Below, piece by piece: positions 22,720-34,456 of a stretch of DNA of 64,000 bases (positions are counted from its first letter, which is position 1; every line of letters begins with the position of its first letter). Origin of the DNA: Massariosphaeria phaeospora (taxonomy: Eukaryota; Ascomycota; Dothideomycetes; Pleosporales); NCBI GenBank assembly GCA_011032825.1, contig JAADJZ010000018.1:62001-126000 (forward strand), in the 5' to 3' direction. A program made the translations under genes and the position numbers. The notes beneath the pieces were generated by a model. That model saw only the letters and a list, made by a program, of their open reading frames with translations. It ran no database searches and had not been told where the DNA came from.

Positions 22720-23187
22720 CTAAGCGAACGAGCCGGAGCCAATGCGCTGGCTGAAGCATCCAGTCTGTCCAGGAGCGATGACGACCTGGTTGCCACCGGA
22801 CGCGGTCGTGCAGTCGGTGCGGGTGTACAGCGTCACTATTTACACAGCCAGTCAGCAAACCGTCCCAGTTCCCAAATTAGATCAGATCAGACATCAAGTC
22901 CCGAGAAGGTTGAAAAAAGAAAACTTACAAGGTCGGGTAGCGTCGTTGTTGACAATGCGGAAGCTCCCGTAGGTGCCGGTGAAGGGCTCGACGCGGCAGG
23001 TGCCGGTGCCATCGTCGTAGAAGACGTCGTCCTCGACCCACGGCTCCTGGCAGCCGCCGCCCGCGAAGAAACGCACGTAGACGAGGTTGGGGACTTGGCG
23101 GACGGTGAGGCCGGCGGCGGGGTTGGGGGCAGCGGAGACGCCGGCGGCCGCAAGGGCGAGGGTCAGGAGGCTGGTGGTGAATTGCAT
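22720..23187 (-). CDS. Small secreted cysteine-containing protein
   Basis: No family recognised. Exons 23187-22929 and 22835-22720, with an intron of 93 bp (GTAAGT...AATAG), give 124 aa. The start at 23187 is chosen because it places a strong signal peptide first (MQFTTSLLTLALAAAGVSAA); the longer open frame upstream is low-complexity His/Thr/Pro. The mature protein has four cysteines in the contexts GGGCQEP, GTCRVEP, RTDCTTA and TGCFSQR, consistent with two disulfides and a compact beta-rich fold. It is an effector-like small secreted protein of unknown role, placed beside two decayed genes. Confidence 0.72.
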
Positions 23188-25070
23188 GGTGGTGATGGTG
23201 GTGGTTTGAGGGTTGGGTGGTGGGAAGTAGTGATGATGAGTGTGTGAGTGAGTGATGGTGCTACTGAGGAGGGCATCGTCGCCCTTTTTGTATGCAACTT
23301 CGAGCTTGTTGGTGAGCAGTGCTGCCGTGGAAGTGGTATAGCTCATTGAGCACCTCCGTGACAGCAGACACGAGGTGGTCAGCCTCGTGTTGGACTTAAC
23401 ACGCCTCTTAATGATGTATACGCACGATGGTCATCGAAGTCTTCACCGTCCGATGCCTCTTCTGCGAATCGACGGCCGAGGCCACGGCCAGGTGACCGTG
23501 CGGACTCCTGACAAAGCGAGTAAAGGGGAGGCTGAGTAACATGAGTAAACAACAGCGTCGCCACTATCACACACGGGATCGAAGTATAGGCCATCAGGAC
23601 GCGTACCCCGTAACGCCACGTGAGTGTGAAGTATGTTGAAGCAGTCAGATTCACCAAAATCGCTGCAATGAACGAAGTAAGCTTTGAGATCGTAAGCCAG
23701 AGTGTTGACCTTTTCGGCTCCGGTGTACCGTCGGGCCGTCCAGTGCATCATTTCGAGTATGCCTATTTCTTGTAGGAGCAGATAAATGGGGGCCTATTTT
23801 GCGAATGTCATCTGAGCCGCAAGAACTGTAGACGCAGTCAGAATCACAAAGAGGGAAAGACGTAAGCTGGAATTGGACAGCCAGTTCGTATGAGTGATCA
23901 TTAATACCCCACTTCTTGGGTGAGGTAATATTTCAAACCGTCGTGATGCACCAGGCTTGCCGGTATTCAAGTACGTCAAGCACATTGGTTTACCTTGAAT
24001 GAGTAGTTTAGGAACTAACTGTTCCATCCTAGATAGAGAAGACGTCGTTGATACATTGTTCCAGAACATCTTGGTCATATGGGTAGGGCTGCTGACACAC
24101 GTGAGCTGGCCGCCACCAACCGCGTATCCGATATGTGGCGTCTCACCGACAACCAGGTTCACGCATCCCATCACATGCAGGTTCGTGACCGACTCTGCGG
24201 ACCGAGTATGCCGATGTATGGCGTCCGTCATTACCGTTGTCGTCCCGCGACTAACCAAGCGTCCGCCGGGATAGCCCGCTCACTGCATGAACGTTCCAAT
24301 ATTGAAAGCTGCCCTAGTAAGTATAGGTGCGCCACAGGCTTCGTTGCTACTGTGACGTGCAACGTGGCAATTTGCTATCTTTCATTCGTTGATTGATTCG
24401 AAGAAGCACGAGAAGATACCACTGCAGACGCGAGGACTTGGCCGATTGCTTGGTTAGCTCATGCCCATCGGCCGCCGTGTTGGATCGATTCAGTGAACAA
24501 GGACTCTGCTTGCTGCAGCCTAGTACCGGCTCGTCATGTTCATAGAAGTGTTAATGCGTCGAGACCCATAGCTTAAAGACGTTGCTTCAGACGACGGGGG
24601 TGGCTTTCGGACGTCTGCGCGTCGTTAGGAACCATTAGCATCGTCATTGCTGCCTTTACTAGCACCGCTTATGATGACTTTCCAAGAGGCGCAGTCTGTA
24701 GCGAAGTGATCCGATTATCGAGTCTTGGGGGAGCGGGTAACGAGGGAACTGCTGATGCCGAAGCGCCAGAGTTAGCTGTCTCCACAAGCGGAATAGATGT
24801 GCTAATGGCCTATAGTGATCGAGTCGAGGCAGAGTTTACGAATAGTCCCTGAGATTCGTGACCAGATGGTAATGCGATGAGGGAACCTCCGGATGATCGG
24901 ATGACAGGATGAACGAAAGCGGAGGCGCGTCGTGACAGGAAAGAGTCGTCGACGCTAAGCAAGGCGTTAGTGACCAAACAGAATTAGTCGTATTTTCTCT
25001 GAACTGCAGCCCTCTTTCGCATAGGTACAAGACAGGGTATCATCTGAAGCTCGATCATAATCCCCAACAG
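23188..25070. other. Gene-poor region with possible gene remnants
   Basis: About 1.9 kb with no confidently supported gene apart from the low-confidence membrane segment listed separately. Minus-strand frames between 24258 and 23443 are open in one register except for a single TAG at 23796-23794, which could be decay or chance. Confidence 0.4.
23379..23747 (-). CDS. Possible membrane-protein exon or remnant
   Basis: Open for about 120 codons without a convincing ATG. Two hydrophobic helices are visible: ISKLTSFIAAILVNLTAST and VLMAYTSIPCVIVATLLFTHV. A basic, proline-containing N-terminal part precedes them and an acidic tail (EEASDGEDFDDH) follows. An overlapping frame on the same strand is also open. 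No family recognised; it may be a terminal exon of an integral membrane protein or a decayed copy. Confidence 0.25.
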   Translation of the reverse strand, partial: CTGRPDGTPEPKRSTLWLTISKLTSFIAAILVNLTASTYFTLTWRYGVRVLMAYTSIPCVIVATLLFTHVTQPPLYSLCQESARSPGRGLGRRFAEEASDGEDFDDHRAYTSLRGVLSPTRG

Positions 25071-26161
25071 CTAAATCTTACTTTGTCCGTCCTGCGGCAC
25101 TCTTACTACCACCTTCCCCCAACTATCCCTCGCACCCAGCGCCTTCAACGCTGCAGGCACACTCTCCAATCCCACAAACTCGCGATCAGTGAAAGCCGTT
25201 CCCTTGTATTTGCCCTCCCTGACCAGCTTGAATATGCCCTCCCACACCTTATCAATCATCTCCGGCTCATGCACCGCATATGCACCCCAATGCAACCCCA
25301 CCACGCTCACATTCTTCAGCAGCACCCGGTTTGTAGCCATCTTCTCAATATCGCCCGCCGCGAAGCCAATGACAAGGAGACGCCCGTTCCAGGCGGTGCA
25401 TTTCATGGACTGTGCGATGAGACCGACGGGGTCGTAGACGATGTCGACGCCGCGGCCTTTGGGGGTGAGCTTCTTGACCTGTTCCGGCCAGTCGCTTTGG
25501 CGGTAGTCGACGGCGAAGTCGGCCCCGAAGGAGCGCGCGACGTCTAGTTTGTGCGAGGTTCCCGCGGTGGCGATGACGGTGGCCCCGAAGGCTTTGGCGA
25601 TTTGGACGGCTGCGAGGCCGACGCCGCCGGCTGCTGCGTGGACGAGGACCCAGTCGCCTGAGTGAAGTTAGGCATCCCGCTTAGATAGCTGCGGCGTACA
25701 ACCTGGACCTGGAGGAAGTCAAGCTTACCCTGTTTGATACCTGCCCTTACAACCAACCCCGCATAACTCGTCGGCGCGGTAACAAACAGACCAGCAGCGT
25801 CTAAGAAACTCCAGCCGTCCGGAACAGGCCTTAGTTTGTCTTCGGCGCACGCGATGTGTGTTGCATATCCGCCCTGACCAGCGCCAAACACCTTGTCTCC
25901 AGCTTTGTATTTCGGTGTCTGTCCGCCTGGAAGCGATGCGGGCGCTTGCAGGACCACACCAGAGAACTCAGAGCCAGATATCCAGGGGAACGCGGGCTGG
26001 TGTTGGTATTTACCCCGGATCTGGAGCAAGTCGAAGAAGTTGGTTGCGGAGGCGTGGATAGCGATTAAGTACTCGTGAGACTTGGGGGATGGAGTAGGTA
26101 GATCGATGACCTTGAGGTCTTCAGGTCCCTGGACGTATGCCTTGATCTCGATGGCCTTCAT
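25071..26161 (-). CDS. MDR-family NADPH:quinone oxidoreductase / alcohol dehydrogenase-like
   Basis: Medium-chain dehydrogenase/reductase of the zinc-free quinone oxidoreductase group, using NADPH to reduce quinones or enones. Exons 26161-25729 and 25657-25071 (intron 71 bp) give 339 aa, the family length. The GroES-like domain shows SATNFFDLLQIRGKY, ISGSEFSGVV and KAGDKVFGAGQGGYA. Across the splice IKQG-DWVLVHAAAGGVGLAA forms the Rossmann nucleotide loop (AAxGGVG). Later come GATVIATAGTSHKLDVA, FGADFAVDYRQ and GVDIVYDPVG. Structural-zinc cysteines are absent. The start at 26161 is the first ATG; a GTG-led upstream extension is ignored. It is divergent from DSK2 across 449 bp. Confidence 0.9.
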
Positions 26162-26610
26162 TGCGGGGGTTTGAACTTGAAGCAGTGTAGATTGAACAGA
26201 CACGGGATTGGCAACGTGTCCATGGTTGCGGAGTGCTACGGTCAGCGGAGATGCGACAGAGATGCCTCGGTTCCTCGTCGTCCCCCACCGCCTGTGCCAT
26301 GCCCTGTGCCAGTGCTACCGCCACGCACCGCCACACGCCCAGCCGCTGACGTTGTTGGGGTCTGCCGTCCTCGGTCTGCCGTCCTCGGTCGTCCGTCTTC
26401 CGGCCTTCTGCCAGCTTCCGACGAAGACCACCGGCGGCCAGCACTCCAAACCGCTCTCCCCCCGCCCCGCCACAAACATACTGCCTCGCAATCACCGCCT
26501 CGTATTCCACCGCAACCGCTGGACTTGGTCTCGCCAGACAGAACAGCCGTGACAAGCCATCCACCCCCAGCCGCCCCCGCTCCTCCACCCCGAGCTCCTC
26601 TCCGCCCACC
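26162..26610. promoter_or_regulatory. Bidirectional promoter region (oxidoreductase / DSK2)
   Basis: 449 bp separate two divergent start codons, so both promoters must lie here. It contains a perfect 14-bp tandem duplication, CTGCCGTCCTCGGT, at 26362-26375 and 26376-26389. A C-rich leader runs into the DSK2 start. No TATA box is evident. Confidence 0.5.
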
Positions 26611-28157
26611 ATGGCTGATGACGTTGCCACGTCCGCCGACGAGACGCAGCTCACCTTCAACATCAAATCCGCCAACGATCAGAAGTACGTCGTGACGGTG
26701 CCCGCCAGCAGCAACGTCGCCGACCTCAAGGCCAAGCTCGCGACTGCCGAGTTCGCAGACTTCCCCGCCGAGCGCCAGCGCCTGATCTACTCCGGACGCG
26801 TGCTCAAGGACCACGACACGCTGTCCGACGTCAAGATCAAGGACGGCCACACGGTGCATCTGGTCAAGGGCGCCGCCAGCAATGCGCGCCAGAACCCCGC
26901 CAACCAGGCCAGTGGAGGCACGGCTGCGGGTGGCAGTGGCACGCCGGCTTCCCAGGTCCCCACCAACATCGCAGCCGGCACGGGCAACAATCCGCTCGCT
27001 GGGCTGACGGGCGCGCGCTATGCCGGCTTCCACGGACTGCCTGGCGTCGAGACCTTCGGCGCAGATGGAGGTGTAAGTTCCATCTTCACGCGTGGTGCTG
27101 TGCCGAGTTGCTGACCTGGCGCAGATGGGCCCGCCGCCAAACCCGGAAGCGCTGCTGGAGGCCATGGAGAATCCTATGTTCCTTTCGCAGATGAACGAGG
27201 CCATGGACAACCCGGCCGTCATCGACATGATGACCAACAGCCCCATGGCAAGACTACCGTCACCTCCTGGGTTGATCCATCAAGCTAACATCTATCTAGA
27301 TCCGCGACAACCCCATGTTGGCTCAAATGCTGCGGAACCCAGAGATGCGTAGAATGCTCTTCAATCCCGAGATGATGCGCATGCAGTTGAACATGCAGCG
27401 CGCCATGGGGGGCAACCAGGGCGGCTCCAGCTTTCCCGCGCCAGGCGTCACCGACACGACCCCGCAGCCCAGCTCAACCGCGACCGGAGACGGCACAACC
27501 GCCACGCCGAACCAGCCCAACACCACCGGACCCACGCAGCCTCAAGACCCGTTTGCAAGCCTTCTCGGAAATGCTGGCGGTGCAGGCGCCAACCCGTTCG
27601 CCAGTCTTCTCGGTGCACAGGGCGCGAACCCCTTCGCTCAACCGCAACAAAACGCGGATGGCACAGCACAGCCAAACCCGTTCGCCAATCTGTTTGGCAC
27701 CCCGGCCACTGGAGCAGGAGCAGGAGCAGCCGGCTCACAATCAAACCCCATCGCAGAAGCAACCCGGAATATGATGGCCAATCCTGAAGCCATGCGCTCC
27801 ATGATGCAGATGATGGGCTCCATGAACGGCGGCAGCGCAGACCCCTTTGCAGGCCTTGGTACCGGCGCGAACAACTCAAATCCCCCCACAGGCGCCGCAG
27901 GAACAACCGCGGGTACCAACAACGCTGCGCCCAACCCCTTCGCTGCTCTCTTCGGACCGGGTAGCGCATTCGGCGGTGCTGGCTACGGCACGCCTGCGCC
28001 CGCGGACACCCGACCACCAGAGGAGATCTACGAGGTGCAACTGAGGCAACTGAACGAGATGGGCTTCTACGAGTTCGACCGGAATGTTGCCGCGCTGAGG
28101 AGGAGCGGCGGCAATGTGCAGGGCGCGATCGAGTACTTGCTAGGCGGCGCGTCATGA
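26611..28157 (+). CDS. dsk2: Ubiquilin / Dsk2-type UBL-UBA shuttle protein
   Basis: Shuttles polyubiquitinated proteins to the proteasome. Exons 26611-27072, 27125-27247 and 27300-28157 give 480 aa. Domains in order: ubiquitin-like domain (residues ~12-88, LTFNIKSANDQKYVVTVPAS ... LIYSGRVLKDHDTL), a Gly/Thr-rich linker, STI1-type repeats around the two splice sites (ENPMFLSQMNEAMDNPAVID; NPMLAQMLRNPEMRRMLFNP), a long Asn/Pro/Gly-rich region with NPF-like repeats (GANPFASLL), and a C-terminal UBA (RQLNEMGFYEFDRNVAALRR) near 440-478. Intron 1 is GT-AG. Intron 2 (27248-27299) has GC at its 5' end and is needed to keep the STI1 segment in frame. Confidence 0.93.
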
Positions 28158-29658
28158 GCAGTAGAAGCGACCTAGAGTTTGCGATGAGTCGCAGTCGGAT
28201 CAAAGAGCGTAATGCTGAATATGGGCACCTCGCCCTGGATAGGATCACTGGCATGGTTTGGGACGCAGTGCATGCATGATACACGGACTTGGCGATTCTG
28301 CGCTACGTGCCGATATCAGTAGGGCGGGTGGGAATGGAATGAGATGAGATATCCCTTAATCAGTCAGTCAGTCAGACTTTGGGCCAGCTTTTCTTTTCGG
28401 GACCGGCCTTGGCTATACCACATTAGATGAGTTTGGCGCGCACGTTGCAGGCCCATTAGACACGATTAGTTTTAGTTTGTGCTACTTTTCAGACCGCTTT
28501 AGAACGGGACTGAACAGACGTTGTCTCTAGTAGTGCTAGTGTTTCCCCGATGACGCGCACGACCCGAACGTCAATGTCTGGTGACAAAAACTCTATCGTG
28601 GACTACTGGGTGGTGTTGTGCTTGCTGTGCTGCCCATGCGATTCTCTGTTCCTGCTGAGATTCTGCTTGACGACCGTCTGCAGTATAACTAGCTATAGGG
28701 GATCGACTCCACAAACTAGAGCGGTTAGTAGAGTCCAGAATGACAACTCTTCTTCCCGGATCTAGGTTGTGGTCGAGAAGCTAAATGTATTCAAGTGCGG
28801 CGTTTGATATGTATGCTCCAAGAGAGGGCGCCATTCTGCTGCTATCTATAATGGCTGTTGTGTTACTCAGCGGTAATGTTATAGAGGCTTAACCTTGGAA
28901 AGAGGCCGAGTCTTAGCGAGTGGATTGGCTCTGATTGATAGACGGACGGACGGACAGTAAGCGACAGTGTGGAGATGGAGCATATTGTACCGTCCGAGGT
29001 CATAGTGGGTGGAGGTGGACGGGTGTCGTCTAGACGGTGTACGTGCGTCACGCGCGTCATTCCTAGCTGATCTCGTCTTCGCAAGGTGGAGTCCTTTACA
29101 CGAGAATAAACGGGGACTGGATGCTGGAGAGACTGCTGTGTACTCGGGATGGATGATTCCGGAAATTCAGTCTCGTCAGGGTAAAGAATTTCACCAGAAT
29201 TCCGTCGAATTTCTTCGGCTACGGGCCAGGGTACAACTAGATTCCTTTTGCAATAACACCTAAATAGACGATTGGGGCGATAAGGTTCCACAGCTATTGA
29301 ACTTGATTGGCTGTTCTGAGAGCACATACGCCTGTTCCGTAGCCGATTCGTCTGCGGTTTCGATGCTGAGGGATTGCAAACCGGGCCTAGTATCAACTCG
29401 AGAAGGCTCTTCAAAGACGCAACTCTAGTGGACTCTGAAAGGAGTGAGGGTTGGAGACAAGTCGTCAAAGCCAGCACGCTAGTCCCCGCGGGGAAACGTC
29501 GGCGCGCGGCCCTTCTTTGTCGCGGCCCGTCGCGCTCTGAAGGACAACGCGAGCGTCGCCTTTGCCCTCACCCCCAACCTCGCCGCCGCCACCACCCACT
29601 CCCGGTGTCTACGCTCCTGCTCAGCCCGCTAATCCTGCGCAGCCTCAGTACCGCCATC
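28158..29658. other. Intergenic region between DSK2 and RPB2
   Basis: About 1.5 kb. Open frames here lack domain features. The last 200 bp are GC- and C-rich and form the RPB2 leader; an ATG-less in-frame extension of the RPB2 frame exists but begins at a run without homology. Confidence 0.4.
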
Positions 29659-32600
29659 ATGGCCGACTACGAGTACGAGGTCGATGACGAACCGTACGAG
29701 GAGGACGACGATGTGATCACGGCCGAGGACTGCTGGACTGTCATCACCTCGTTCTTTGACACAAAGGGCCTGGTGTCGCAGCAGCTCGACTCGTACGACG
29801 AGTTCACGCGCAACACTATCCAAGACATCGTCAGCGAGAACGGCAACGTGATCCTGGAGCAGAACACGCCTTTCAACCCGGACGAGGAGGACAACCCAGT
29901 CATCAAGCGCCGCTACCAGATCACTTTTGGCCGCGTCTATCTCGCGCGGCCGACGCACACCGAAGGCGATGGCACCACCACACAGCTGTATCCTCACGAG
30001 GGGCGGCTGCGCAATCTCACTTACTCGGGCGCCATGATGGCCGACATCGACAACAAGATCACCGTCGCCCGCGAGGCCCCCGTTTACGTGGATGGCGCCG
30101 AGGAGGACGGAGAGGCCACCCAGACCATCGGCGGCACGACTATCAAATGGGAGCGCGAGGACGAGGTGCAGACCTCGTTACCTGGCGAGGAGGCCAAGGT
30201 CTTCATTGGCAAGCTGCCCGTCATGCTTCGCTCCGAGCTTTGTCACTTGCGCAACCAGACCGACGAAGCCCTCTTTGGCCTCAACGAGTGTCCATACGAT
30301 CAAGGCGGCTACTTCGTCATTAACGGCAGTGAGAAGGTCCTGATTGCACAAGAGCGAAGCGCAGCGAACATCGTGCAGGTCTTCCGCAAGAAGCAGGGCA
30401 CGGTTGCCTGGACTGCTGAAATCCGCAGCGCTGTTGAGAAGGGAACGCGTCTCATCTCATCCTTCAACATCAAGTGGTGCGAGAACTCGGCGATTCTCAA
30501 ACGAACCCCAGGCCCTTTCGCCTACGCCATGCTACCCTACGTCAAAGTTGATATTCCCATGGCCGTCGTGTTCCGTGCACTTGGCGTCGTGTCCGACGAG
30601 GATATCCTCAACCACATAGTCTATGACCACAGCGATACACAAATGCTCGAGCTGCTGAAACCGAGTATCGAGGAAGGCTCGGCGGTCCAAGACCGGGAGA
30701 GAGCGCTGGATCATATCGGCACCCGTGGCATGGCCCAAGGCACAAAGGACAGGCGCATCAAGTTCGCGCGAGATATCATGCAGCGCGAATTTCTCCCCCA
30801 TATCTCTCAAAAGGAGGGCCAGGATACACGAAAAGCCTTCTTCTTTGGCTACATGATCCACAGGCTCCTTCAGTGTGTTCTTGGCCGGCGAGATGAGGAC
30901 GATCGTGACCACTTCGGCAAGAAGCGCCTAGATCTCGCTGGTCCGTTGATTGCAAACCTGTTCAGAATCCTGTTCTTGAAGTTGACCAAGGATGTCTACA
31001 AATACCTGCAGAAGTGTGTGGAGAATAACCAGGACTTCAACGTGCAGATGGCCGTGAAAGCCAGCATCATCACGAATGGTCTGAAATACTCGTTGGCCAC
31101 CGGGAACTGGGGTGACCAAAAGAAGGCCGGCACGGCGAAGGCAGGCGTCTCACAGGTGTTGAATCGCTATACGTATGCGTCTACGCTTTCTCATCTCCGG
31201 CGAACGAATACTCCTGTCGGTCGTGACGGTAAGCTGGCTAAGCCTCGACAGCTCCACAACTCTCACTGGGGGCTGGTATGTCCTGCCGAGACGCCTGAAG
31301 GACAGGCTTGTGGATTGGTGAAGAACCTTTCCTTGATGTGCTATGTCAGCGTCGGTAGCGAGAGTAAACCGATTACAGACTTCATGAGCCAACGAAACAT
31401 GGAAGTTCTGGAGGAATACGACCCTGTTGCCAACCCGACCGCTACCAAGGTCTTCGTCAATGGTGTATGGGTAGGCGTACATTCACAACCGGCCCAGCTT
31501 GTGCAAGTCGTGCAAGAACTACGAAGGAATGGAACACTCTCCTACGAAATGAGTCTTATTCGCGATATTCGTGATCGAGAGTTCAAAATCTTCACCGATG
31601 CTGGGCGTGTCATGAGACCGCTGTTTGTAGTCGAGAACGATGTCAAGAAACCCAATCGAAACTGTCTTGTTCTTAACAAGGGTCATGTCCAGCGGCTACT
31701 CGAGGATAAAGAGCTAGACACCAGAGGTTTGAATGACGAGGACTCAGCGAATGCAAAGTTCGGCTGGAGGGGCCTCGTGCACGAAGGTGTCGTTGAGTAT
31801 CTGGATGCCGAGGAAGAAGAGGGTGCCATGATTGTTATGTCACCCGAGGATCTGGACGAGTGGCGCGATTTGAAGCAAGGCATCCCAACGGCTGATGGTC
31901 CTCCTGAAGACAGACACAGGCGCATTAAGCCAAAGGCGAACGCGTCCATCCACGCCTATACACATTGCGAAATCCACCCTAGCATGATTCTTGGTGTCTG
32001 TGCCAGCATCATCCCCTTCCCGGATCACAATCAGTCTCCGCGTAACACATATCAGTCTGCTATGGGCAAACAAGCCATGGGTGTCGCCCTCACGAATTAC
32101 GCCTTGCGCATGGAAACCATGATGAATGTTCTATACTATCCCCAGAAGCCGTTAGCTACAACCCGTTCCATGGAGTACCTGAGGTTCCGTGAGCTGCCTG
32201 CTGGACAAAACGCCATTGTCGCCATTGCTTGTTACTCCGGGTACAACCAGGAAGATTCCGTCATCATGAATCAAAGCAGTATCGATCGAGGTCTGTTTAG
32301 GAGTCTTTTCTACCGCGCATACACGGAACAAGAAAAGCGCATCGGTGTCAACGTCCTAGAACAATTCGAGAAACCCACTCGCGCCGACACTCTACGATTG
32401 AAGCATGGCACTTATGACAAACTCGATGATGATGGAGTTGTCGCACCTGGGGTACGTGTCTCTGGGGACGACATAATTATTGGCAAGACCGCACCTATTC
32501 CTACCGATGCAAAGGAGCTTGGGCAAAAGACTACACTGCACTCGAAGCGTGATGTGTCGACTCCACTTCGAAGTACTGAAAACGGTATTGTTGATCAAGT

Positions 32601-33429
32601 TCTCTTCACAACCAACACCGAGGGCCTGCGCTTCGTCAAAGTTCGTACGCGAACTACCAAGGTTCCGCAGATCGGAGACAAGTTCGCGTCGCGTCACGGA
32701 CAAAAGGGTACTATCGGTATAACATATCGGCAAGAAGACATGCCCTTCACCAGGGATGGTCTTACCCCAGATCTGATTATCAATCCCCACGCCATTCCTT
32801 CCCGTATGACAATTGCCCATTTGGTTGAGTGCCTTCTCTCCAAGGTCGGAGCCATTCGAGGCGCAGAGGGAGACGCCACCCCATTCACCGATGTCACCGT
32901 GGACAGCATTTCGAGTTTGTTAAAGCAAGCTGGTTACCAGCAACGCGGCTACGAAATCATGTACAACGGCCATACGGGAAAGAAGCTCCGCGCCCAAGTC
33001 TTCATTGGCCCAACCTACTACCAACGCCTGCGCCATATGGTCGACGACAAGATCCACGCCCGTGCCCGCGGGCCCCTCCAAATCCTCACGCGCCAGCCCG
33101 TCGAAGGTCGCGCTCGAGACGGCGGTCTACGCTTCGGAGAGATGGAGCGCGATTGCATGATTGCGCACGGCGCTGCCTCGTTCCTCAAGGAGCGCCTCTT
33201 CGAGGTCTCGGACGCGTACCAGGTCCATGTGTGCGACATCTGCGGCTTGATGAGCCCGATTGCGCAGATCAAGAAGGGCCAGTACGAGTGCAGGCCGTGC
33301 CACAACAAGACGCGCATTTCGCTGATCAACATCCCGTATGCGGCTAAGCTGCTGTTCCAGGAGTTGATGGCGATGAACATTGCCACGCGCATGTTCACGA
33401 GCAGGAGCGGGTTGAGTGTCAGAGATTGA
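29659..33429 (+). CDS. rpb2: RNA polymerase II second-largest subunit RPB2
   Basis: Catalytic-core subunit of nuclear RNA polymerase II. A single uninterrupted exon of 1,256 aa, close to the usual ~1,250. The start at 29659 is the first ATG, reading [18 protein letters not shown], the usual acidic N-terminus. Landmarks are the lobe/protrusion segment [17 protein letters not shown], fork-loop region HLRRTNTP and [18 protein letters not shown], the hybrid-binding motif [28 protein letters not shown], the clamp sequence [12 protein letters not shown], and the C-terminal zinc site CDICG ... CRPC near residues 1191-1215. Fungal rpb2 genes commonly carry a few introns; none is needed here. Confidence 0.97.
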   Translation: MADYEYEVDDEPYEEDDDVITAEDCWTVITSFFDTKGLVSQQLDSYDEFTRNTIQDIVSENGNVILEQNTPFNPDEEDNPVIKRRYQITFGRVYLARPTHTEGDGTTTQLYPHEGRLRNLTYSGAMMADIDNKITVAREAPVYVDGAEEDGEATQTIGGTTIKWEREDEVQTSLPGEEAKVFIGKLPVMLRSELCHLRNQTDEALFGLNECPYDQGGYFVINGSEKVLIAQERSAANIVQVFRKKQGTVAWTAEIRSAVEKGTRLISSFNIKWCENSAILKRTPGPFAYAMLPYVKVDIPMAVVFRALGVVSDEDILNHIVYDHSDTQMLELLKPSIEEGSAVQDRERALDHIGTRGMAQGTKDRRIKFARDIMQREFLPHISQKEGQDTRKAFFFGYMIHRLLQCVLGRRDEDDRDHFGKKRLDLAGPLIANLFRILFLKLTKDVYKYLQKCVENNQDFNVQMAVKASIITNGLKYSLATGNWGDQKKAGTAKAGVSQVLNRYTYASTLSHLRRTNTPVGRDGKLAKPRQLHNSHWGLVCPAETPEGQACGLVKNLSLMCYVSVGSESKPITDFMSQRNMEVLEEYDPVANPTATKVFVNGVWVGVHSQPAQLVQVVQELRRNGTLSYEMSLIRDIRDREFKIFTDAGRVMRPLFVVENDVKKPNRNCLVLNKGHVQRLLEDKELDTRGLNDEDSANAKFGWRGLVHEGVVEYLDAEEEEGAMIVMSPEDLDEWRDLKQGIPTADGPPEDRHRRIKPKANASIHAYTHCEIHPSMILGVCASIIPFPDHNQSPRNTYQSAMGKQAMGVALTNYALRMETMMNVLYYPQKPLATTRSMEYLRFRELPAGQNAIVAIACYSGYNQEDSVIMNQSSIDRGLFRSLFYRAYTEQEKRIGVNVLEQFEKPTRADTLRLKHGTYDKLDDDGVVAPGVRVSGDDIIIGKTAPIPTDAKELGQKTTLHSKRDVSTPLRSTENGIVDQVLFTTNTEGLRFVKVRTRTTKVPQIGDKFASRHGQKGTIGITYRQEDMPFTRDGLTPDLIINPHAIPSRMTIAHLVECLLSKVGAIRGAEGDATPFTDVTVDSISSLLKQAGYQQRGYEIMYNGHTGKKLRAQVFIGPTYYQRLRHMVDDKIHARARGPLQILTRQPVEGRARDGGLRFGEMERDCMIAHGAASFLKERLFEVSDAYQVHVCDICGLMSPIAQIKKGQYECRPCHNKTRISLINIPYAAKLLFQELMAMNIATRMFTSRSGLSVRD

Positions 33430-34456
33430 GTAAGTGGTGATGCTTGTGCCGTCTTTACTTTTGTTGTTGTTGACATGAGAAGTACCCCTATGTGCGTGAT
33501 GCCATGGACACCTCGACGCACTGCCTCATCTTACCGCCTCGTAAACGCGACAAAGTAAGCCGGGGTCATATGTGGTGGCGCCTAAAAAAGAGACAGACCA
33601 AGAGTCCAGTTGGGTTGGGAGATTGTTTCCCTTCCAATCAGCATTGCGGCGGCGTCTCGGGATTAGTCTCTTTCTTTCTTTCTTTTCTTTCTTTCTCCCT
33701 CGGGCTGGAATGAAATGAATACAATTGCAGAGTTTGGGGCTGGGCTTCGGCGTCTTTTGCTGGATTGGAGCTTCGTCTTGATGGAGTGGATGATTATCAC
33801 CCCTGGTTCGTTCTGGCTATGCTGGGTATTGGGGGAGGCCAAGATCGGGACTGCACTGCACTGCACGTCACTGACTGCCGGGACTATTCATGTACGACGA
33901 GTACAAGAGGGCTAGATTGCAGAATGAAATGCACGATGAATATCACTGAGTGAAATGAAGAATGGCTCACTTGAGTGTTTCCCTCTGTCATTGAAACTGT
34001 GTGTGCTACTTACGGCGAATATATGGTGCTACAGCCACCATGATTCGCGCAATGCTCTCTCTCCTCTGCAGCCCTCCCTTACCTTGGTCGGGCGTTGGCC
34101 GTCAAGACAAGCTTTCCGAATAAAATTAAGTTTCTGAGACAGAGTTTGACGCAAGACACGGGTATGGTATGCAAGGGGTGACACAGGGAAACATCGGTCA
34201 AGGAAACTTTATGCGTTTGTGTCACGGTTGTGGGCGACGAGGTGACTGGCTCGGGGGATATCTATCTATCGCTGTTCTGTTCGCACCCTAAATAAGCCCG
34301 CCTGACTTACTAGACTACCTGTTTATACACGCTCTAAACTCCGAAAAACCATGTCGGTCGTTTGGTAATACATTTTTCGAAGATAGTTTTTTTTGCTGCA
34401 ATGCAGACAGCGGAAAGAAAGGAAAACTAGCCCATTTGTGCGATCGGGCGTCGGTT
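33430..34456. other. Convergent intergenic region with TTTC microsatellite
   Basis: About 1 kb between the 3' ends of RPB2 and the cyclophilin gene. It contains a CTTT/TTTC microsatellite at about 33668-33697. No gene is supported. Confidence 0.45.

Noticed and set aside
23443..24258. Treating the frame as one gene with a single TAG
   Set aside because: The translated sequence does not match a family I can name with confidence, and an upstream stop precedes it closely, so calling a pseudogene would be guesswork.
28863..29477. 204-codon minus-strand open frame
   Set aside because: No recognisable family, composition like shadow sequence, and it overlaps the RPB2 promoter.
29374..29658. N-terminal extension of RPB2 in the same open frame
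   Set aside because: The first in-frame ATG that matches the conserved RPB2 N-terminus is at 29659; the upstream part is low-complexity Arg/Pro/Ser without homology and has no convincing start.
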